Program-made: the position numbers and the translations under genes
Assembly (NCBI GenBank): GCA_947442255.1
Contig: CANEVO010000008.1
Location: 1-62,102, forward strand
Length of the DNA: 62,102 nt
Origin: Opitutia bacterium
GTDB lineage: Bacteria > Verrucomicrobiota > Verrucomicrobiae > Opitutales > Opitutaceae
Reading direction: 5' to 3'
Shown: positions 57,773 through 62,102 of the stretch, in pieces
How positions within the stretch are numbered: position 1 is the stretch's first letter
Layout of the letters: every line of letters begins with the position of its first letter
Notes under the pieces: model-generated
Database searches by the model: none
What the model was told of the DNA's origin: nothing
Seen by the model: only the letters and a program-made list of their open reading frames with translations

Positions 57773-59230
57773 TCAGGTCAGCAGCGCCTCCAGCATAGCC
57801 TTAAACTTGAGCTCCGTTTCCGAAAATTCCTTTTCCGGGGTCGAACCCGCGACAATGCCGGCCCCCGCGTAGATCCGCGCCGTCGCGCCGGCGACGAGGG
57901 CGGAGCGGATGCCGACAAAAAATTCGCCACCGCCGCGGGCATTCATCCAGCCCAGCGCTCCGGCATAAAGCCCGCGCGGGAAACCCTCCAACTCGCGAAT
58001 CCGGCTCAGCGCGGCCGCCCTCGGACTGCCCCCCACCGCCGGCGTGGGATGCAGCGCCCCGAGGACATCGAGCAGCCGGACGCCCGGCGGCAACGTGGCG
58101 CGCACGGCGGTTTGCAGATGTTGCACATTCGCAAACCGGCGCACGTGCGGCCGGGTCGAGAACTCCGGGGCCACCCCGAGTGGGGCGAGCCGCGCCACGA
58201 TATCGTCAAGCACCTCCTGCTGCTCCCGTCCGTCCTTCTCGCTGTGCAGCAGGGCATCGGCGAGCGCGGCATCCTCGCTGGCCGTCGCCCCGCGTCGCAT
58301 CGATCCGGCCAGCGCCTCGGTTTCGAGGATGCTTTTGCTGACGCGCACCAGCCGTTCGGGACTCGCGCCGATGAAACTCGGCCCCGCGCCCCGGGTGAAC
58401 GAAAACGAATAACAGTCTGGAAACCTCTCCCGCAGCCCGTTGAGCATTTCCAGGGGATGCAGCGGCTCGTCCGCCTGGATATCCTGCGCACGCGCCAGGA
58501 CGATCTTTTTGAAATCGCCGGCCGCGATGCGCTGCACCGCCTGCCCCACCGCCGCGCGATAGTTCCCCGCCTCGCTCGTCGTAAAGCGACGCGGGGCCCG
58601 AGGGAAACTCGGCGCGTCCGCCGGCTTCTCGACCGCCCGGACGCCGGCCATGCCACGCGCGCCCCGATAGTCGAAGCGGGTAAACTTGCCATGGGCCCGC
58701 CACACGCGCTCGGCCATACCGTCGAGGTCCGAATCCGGTGCGATCACCAGATTTGCCACCGCGGTCGAGGTGGCTCCGGCGCGCGCCACCTGCCACCGGG
58801 GCACAAATGCGCTGGCCGGCGCAAAGGGCTCCCCGGCTTCAATCTCGTCGTGAAACGTAAAACCCGCGAAGAAATGCGGTCCGCCAAACGGGGCCGCGAC
58901 GTCGCCCACCGCGATCGTGTGTGCGAGCGTTTCGTCGATCCACGTTTGCACGTCGGCAAAACGCGTCGCCCCGCGCCCCGTGAACGTCGCCGCCACTTCC
59001 GCGCCCGCCACCGCGCTCTCGATGCTCGGCCGCTCGGCGTAGAAGTGCGGCGCCGCCGGTTCGAAAATCGACTCGAGTACGGCCAGCGGATCGAGCGCGT
59101 CGACGGCGAGCGAAATGCTGACGAGCTTCGGATGGCGATCCCGCGCCGCCGCCGCCCGGCATTCGCCGAGGAACGCCCGCAACGCCGCCGGAGAGGCGTC
59201 TTGCGCCGGGTGCAGCGGGAGGATGGTCAC
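57773..59230 (-). CDS. menF: Isochorismate synthase (menaquinone pathway)
   Basis: Converts chorismate to isochorismate. The 485-residue chorismate-binding enzyme carries DFKKIVLARAQDIQADEPL, SFIGASPERLVRV, ETEALAGSMRRGATA, HLQTAVRATL, HPTPAVGGSPRAAAL and AGAGIVAGSTPEKEFSETEL, the MenF/EntC/DhbC pattern. The adjoining menD and the nearby menB point to menaquinone rather than siderophore use. The start is GTG 59230; a good Shine-Dalgarno (AAGGAGGA) lies 17 nt ahead of it, too far for direct use, and an 11-codon leader frame overlaps the GTG in GTGA. The upstream region has paired inverted repeats. metG precedes it on the same strand. Confidence 0.93.
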   Translation of the reverse strand: MTILPLHPAQDASPAALRAFLGECRAAAARDRHPKLVSISLAVDALDPLAVLESIFEPAAPHFYAERPSIESAVAGAEVAATFTGRGATRFADVQTWIDETLAHTIAVGDVAAPFGGPHFFAGFTFHDEIEAGEPFAPASAFVPRWQVARAGATSTAVANLVIAPDSDLDGMAERVWRAHGKFTRFDYRGARGMAGVRAVEKPADAPSFPRAPRRFTTSEAGNYRAAVGQAVQRIAAGDFKKIVLARAQDIQADEPLHPLEMLNGLRERFPDCYSFSFTRGAGPSFIGASPERLVRVSKSILETEALAGSMRRGATASEDAALADALLHSEKDGREQQEVLDDIVARLAPLGVAPEFSTRPHVRRFANVQHLQTAVRATLPPGVRLLDVLGALHPTPAVGGSPRAAALSRIRELEGFPRGLYAGALGWMNARGGGEFFVGIRSALVAGATARIYAGAGIVAGSTPEKEFSETELKFKAMLEALLT

Positions 59231-59262
59231 GATGAATCTTTCGCATTCCTCCTTCGCTTCAT
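59227..59262 (-). CDS. Possible 11-residue leader ORF overlapping menF start
   Basis: ATG 59262 is preceded, 4 nt away, by GGGAG, and opens the frame MKRRRNAKDSS that stops in TGA overlapping the menF GTG in the 4-nt GTGA. Translation of this basic leader peptide could load ribosomes onto menF by coupling, and would explain why menF has no well-spaced Shine-Dalgarno. It could also be chance. No homologue comparison was possible. Confidence 0.25.
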   Translation of the reverse strand: MKRRRNAKDSS

Positions 59263-59314
59263 TTTTCTCCCTTCACCGGCGCTGCCGAAGGAGGAAGATA
59301 AAGAGAAAGGAGAA
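59246..59314 (-). promoter_or_regulatory. Interleaved inverted repeats in the menF leader
   Basis: In the menF mRNA two pyrimidine blocks come first: CTTTCTCCTTT (59314-59304) and TTCCTCCTTCG (59296-59286). Two purine blocks follow: AAGGGAGAAAA (59273-59263) and CGAAGGAGGAA (59256-59246). The TTCCTCCTTCG/CGAAGGAGGAA pair is a perfect 11-bp inverted repeat that would hide the GGAGG ribosome site. The other pair matches at about 9 of 10 positions and would hide the GGGAG of the leader ORF. The order is interleaved, so the pairings would form a pseudoknot or exclude each other. A translational control role is inferred, not shown. Confidence 0.35.
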
Positions 59315-59320
59315 AGATTG

Positions 59321-60868
59321 CTACGCCGTCTTCACCGGCGCCTTTTCCGGCGGCGCCGGCCGCGGGAAGAGCACGAGTGCGGGGGCGACCTTCGCTCCGG
59401 CGAGCCGGGAACCCCAATTCAACTCGTCGCGCCACACCGGGCCCGGCGCGTAACCGAGCACCCCGTTGATTTTCTCGGTGGTCGCCGGGGTGACGTGGCG
59501 GATCAGCGCCACGCTCAGGCGGAGCGCCTCGGTCATCGTGGCGAGCGCCGTGCGCAGCAGGGCCTGATCCTTCCCTTCGGAGGATTTGCCGAGCTTCCAC
59601 GGCGCGCGCTTCTCGACGTAGGCGTTCGTCTCGGTCAGGAAATGCATCGCGCGCTCGAGCGCGGTGTGAAACTGAAAGCCCTCGCAGAGGGTGATGAATT
59701 CGTCGCGAGTTTTGTCCCACAGGGCGTGCAGCGAACGCTCCAGATCTTCCGCCACCTCGGCCGCCGGCACGACTCCGCCGGCGAAGCGCGTGGTCATGTT
59801 GAGCGCGCGGTTCACGAGGTTGCCGAGATTGTTCGCGAGTTCGCTGTTGTAGCGGACGAGGAATTGCTCGCGGGTGAAATCGCTGTCCTGGCCGACGTTC
59901 ATCTCCCGAATCAGGAAATAACGAAAGGCATCGGCGCCAAATTCGTCCACGAGATCCAGCGGGTTGAGGGCGTTGCCCGTGCTCTTCGACATCTTCGCCC
60001 CGCTCTGCATCCACCAGCCGTGCGCGAGCAGGCCCTGCGGCAGCGGAATCCCCGCGGCCTGCAGTATGATCGGCCAGTAGACCGCGTGGGGCGGCACGAG
60101 GATGTCCTTGCCGATGACGTGATAGGTCGCCGGCCAGATCCCCGGCTGGTCCGCGACGGCGGAGTAGTAGTTGAGCAGCGCGTCGAACCAGACGTAGGTC
60201 ACGTATTCCCCGTCGAACGGCAGCGGGATGCCCCACTCCAACCGCGCGCGCGGCCGGGAAATACAGAGGTCGTTCAACGGCTCCTTGAGGAATTCCAGCA
60301 CCTGCTTCTGGCGGTAGCGCGGGAAGACAAAATCCTCGTGACTCGTCAGAAATTCGATGAGCCAGTCCTGATAGGAACGCAGCTTGAAGAAGTAGTTCGA
60401 TTCGGTGAGCTCCGTGACTTCGCCGAAAATCTCGGGCCACGATCCATCCGGCAGCCGGTCCTTTTCCTGCAGGAACTGCTCCTGCCGCGTGGAGTAAAAT
60501 CCCCGGTATTCCGCTTTGTAGATTTCCCCCTTGTCGAAGAGTTTTTGCAGCACCTGGTGCACGACTTTCTTATGCCGCTCCTCTGTCGTACGGATGAAGT
60601 CGTCGTTGGAGATATTGAGCCGTTGCAGGAGCGTCCGGAACTCGCCGCTCACCTGATCCGCATACTGCCGGGGCTCGATGCCCAGCTTGCGCGCGCTCGC
60701 CTGCACCTTCTGGCCGTGCTCGTCCGTGCCGGTGAGAAAATGCACGCGGTCGCCCAGTTGCCGCCGAAACCGGGCAATGACGTCCGTCAGCACCTTTTCG
60801 TAGGCGTGGCCCAGGTGCGGCGAACCGTTCACGTAGTCGATAGCGGTCGTGATGTAGAAGGACTTCAT
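59321..60868 (-). CDS. metG: Methionyl-tRNA synthetase
   Basis: Charges tRNA-Met with methionine and so is essential. The 515-residue class I synthetase has the HIGH-type motif SPHLGHAYE near the start, FLTGTDEHGQKVQ, the LAHGWWMQSGAKMSKSTGN loop with KMSKS, and the anticodon-binding helical domain from about 360. The zinc-knuckle region reads YRGFYSTRQEQFLQEKDRL, with no cysteines, so it belongs to the zinc-free form seen in some bacteria and in mitochondria. The C-terminal tRNA-binding (OB) domain of longer enzymes is also absent. ATG 60868 begins the family motif MKSFYITTAIDYVNG. menF follows on the same strand. Confidence 0.96.
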   Translation of the reverse strand: MKSFYITTAIDYVNGSPHLGHAYEKVLTDVIARFRRQLGDRVHFLTGTDEHGQKVQASARKLGIEPRQYADQVSGEFRTLLQRLNISNDDFIRTTEERHKKVVHQVLQKLFDKGEIYKAEYRGFYSTRQEQFLQEKDRLPDGSWPEIFGEVTELTESNYFFKLRSYQDWLIEFLTSHEDFVFPRYRQKQVLEFLKEPLNDLCISRPRARLEWGIPLPFDGEYVTYVWFDALLNYYSAVADQPGIWPATYHVIGKDILVPPHAVYWPIILQAAGIPLPQGLLAHGWWMQSGAKMSKSTGNALNPLDLVDEFGADAFRYFLIREMNVGQDSDFTREQFLVRYNSELANNLGNLVNRALNMTTRFAGGVVPAAEVAEDLERSLHALWDKTRDEFITLCEGFQFHTALERAMHFLTETNAYVEKRAPWKLGKSSEGKDQALLRTALATMTEALRLSVALIRHVTPATTEKINGVLGYAPGPVWRDELNWGSRLAGAKVAPALVLFPRPAPPEKAPVKTA

Positions 60869-61010
60869 ACAGAGCCGGTCACCCAAAACCCGACCGCGCG
60901 AAAAGTCGAAAGATTTGCGGCCAGCGACCGCCCTCCGCAAGTGGGAGTCGGTCGCGTGCCGGCGTTGACGCCCCGTCGCCCCCCCCCGGCAATCTCGCGC
61001 TTTCTGAAGT

Positions 61011-62054
61011 ATGAATCCGCTGCCGCGTTGCCTCGCTCTGGCGCTGTTCGTCGCCCTGGCCGCACTCGTTGCCCTGCTTGCGGGCTCGATCTGGCGGAGT
61101 GCCCAGAGGGAATCAGCCGAGGTGGGTGGAGCGGCCGAGCGCGGCAGTACGGCGGAGACCGGCTCGCGGCGCGCAGTCATCCATTCGCAACGCCTCGCCC
61201 TGGGGCTGGCCAGTGCGGCCCTGGTCCTGACGTTGATCATGATCGTGGCCGGCCGGCGGCCGCGCGCCAACGACGCGCCCCCGCCCTTCGCGATCGCCCG
61301 TTCCGAAATCGGCACCCTGGCCCGCTTGGCGGAGACGTCGGGGGCACAAAGCGCGGCGCTCGACCGGAAACGCGACGTCCGGCGGCTCGCCGAGGAGGAT
61401 GCAGAGCTCCAGCAGCACCTTCTGGCCCAGTCGCTCGAAGAGAAGATTCGCCTCGGGCGCAACCTGCACGACGGCATCATCCAGTCGCTTTACGCGGTCG
61501 GCCTCACGCTGGAATCGGTGCGGGCGATCGTTAAATCGGATCCGGAAGACGCCGACCGGCGTCTCGAGCAAACCCGCACCAGCCTCAACAATGCCATCCG
61601 TGACGTGCGAGCCTATATCGGTGGGTTGACCCCCGCCAACCTCCGACGCTCCGACTTCGCCCGCGCGATCGGGAGCTTGCTGGCCGAATTTAGCGCAAGC
61701 CGGGAGGCGCAGCTCGACGTCAACATCGATGAAGAGGCGGCCGCCCGGCTCACGCCCGACCAGAGTATCGAGGCGCTGCAAATCGTGCGCGAGGCCGCCA
61801 GCAACGCTCTGCGTCACGGCGGAGCGTCGCGGATCACTGAACGCGTCCACCAAAGCGATCGCGAAATCTGCCTGCTCGTGCAGGACAACGGCGGCGGCTT
61901 TGACGCCTCCTCGCGTCGCGACGGCGGCCACGGTTTGGGCAACATGGAGGCCCGCGCCGAGCGTCTCGGCGCCTCGCTCCGCGTCACCAGCCGGCCGGGC
62001 GAAGGCACCCGCGTCATTGCCATCCTGCCGATCCTCGCCCCGACCACCGCATGA
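61011..62054 (+). CDS. NarL-type sensor histidine kinase
   Basis: A 347-residue membrane sensor kinase of the HisKA_3 (NarX/DegS/LiaS) group. Two transmembrane segments (about 9-27 and 62-80) enclose a short, charged periplasmic loop of about 35 residues, so it may sense through the membrane rather than bind a large ligand. The dimerisation helix carries the phosphorylated histidine H153 in GRNLHDGIIQSLYAVGL. The HATPase domain has IVREAASNALRHGGASRITE, LLVQDNGGGFD and GHGLGNMEARAERLGA. Its stop overlaps the start of a response regulator (ATGA), the expected partner. No target gene is evident in the window. Confidence 0.93.
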   Translation: MNPLPRCLALALFVALAALVALLAGSIWRSAQRESAEVGGAAERGSTAETGSRRAVIHSQRLALGLASAALVLTLIMIVAGRRPRANDAPPPFAIARSEIGTLARLAETSGAQSAALDRKRDVRRLAEEDAELQQHLLAQSLEEKIRLGRNLHDGIIQSLYAVGLTLESVRAIVKSDPEDADRRLEQTRTSLNNAIRDVRAYIGGLTPANLRRSDFARAIGSLLAEFSASREAQLDVNIDEEAAARLTPDQSIEALQIVREAASNALRHGGASRITERVHQSDREICLLVQDNGGGFDASSRRDGGHGLGNMEARAERLGASLRVTSRPGEGTRVIAILPILAPTTA

Positions 62055-62102
62055 TCCCCGACCCAACAAAACCCCCGGTCACGGTGCTCCTGATCGACGA
62101 CA
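62051..62102 (+). CDS. Response regulator, N-terminal fragment (runs off the window)
   Basis: Only 17 residues are visible: MIPDPTKPPVTVLLIDD. The VTVLLIDD ending is the first strand and acidic pocket of a receiver domain. Its start overlaps the sensor kinase stop by ATGA, so it is the cognate regulator; NarL/FixJ-type DNA-binding is expected from the kinase group but is outside the window. Confidence 0.75.
   Translation, partial: MIPDPTKPPVTVLLIDD

Noticed and set aside
58839..59246. Alternative menF start at ATG 59246, right after AAGGAGGA
   Set aside because: This ATG is out of frame with menF and only 1 nt from the ribosome site; the frame it opens is not protein-like. A missing base could link it to menF, so the site deserves resequencing, but the present sequence supports GTG 59230.

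Overview
This 62.1 kb window is GC-rich, gene-dense bacterial chromosome. The gene set best fits a Gram-negative member of the Verrucomicrobiota, probably Opitutaceae. That assignment is inferred from gene content, from planctomycete/verrucomicrobia-type secreted proteins and c-type cytochromes, from LpxK and a TolC-family channel (an outer membrane), and from C/T-rich start regions that mostly lack a Shine-Dalgarno sequence. No rRNA, tRNA, CRISPR array or intact transposase was seen. Most of the window is core metabolism and housekeeping.

Layout. 0-8 kb: the end of a TolC-like channel gene, then nadE, hemL, a secreted SpoIVB/S55-type protein and a large secreted propeller-like protein. 8-16.4 kb: a Xer-type recombinase, a SorAB-like sulfite oxidase/cytochrome c pair, mazG and trpC diverging across a palindromic 9-nt repeat, DUF5069, a small membrane protein, rsmA, and two secreted or anchored unknowns, the second frameshifted. 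16.6-27.9 kb: a co-directional block of pyruvate carboxylase, an acyl-CoA ligase broken by two frameshifts, a MatC-like dicarboxylate carrier, a MatB/ACSF3-like (methyl)malonyl-CoA synthetase, and the small subunit, MeaB chaperone and large subunit of methylmalonyl-CoA mutase. Together these could take up a C3/C4 dicarboxylate, activate it and interconvert methylmalonyl-CoA and succinyl-CoA.

28-30.8 kb is the one accessory-looking zone. A broken DUF2306 gene is followed by a VapBC toxin-antitoxin pair bracketed by about 117-bp direct repeats and outer 25-nt inverted copies, then IS-end-like repeats and a frameshifted anchored protein. 30.9-45 kb: a Tat-exported DUF3604/PHP protein, an 865-bp gene-free stretch, pgi, a coiled-coil protein with a 54-aa lipoprotein and a clear terminator, rsmI, an acyltransferase, Ppx/GppA, RluD, an adenosine-deaminase-like enzyme, an M29 aminopeptidase, lpxK and a class V aminotransferase. 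45-62 kb: a long topoisomerase III with three C-terminal repeats, a Gly/Gln-rich protein, class II aldolase with a terminator, a fused transporter/spermidine-synthase protein, the classical menaquinone genes menB, menD and menF with kup inserted, metG, and a NarL-type sensor kinase whose response regulator runs off the end.

The observations most worth checking are the (methyl)malonate-to-succinyl-CoA cluster, the repeat-bracketed VapBC unit, a possible leader ORF with interleaved inverted repeats before menF, and single-base frameshifts in four genes that may be real decay or sequence error.
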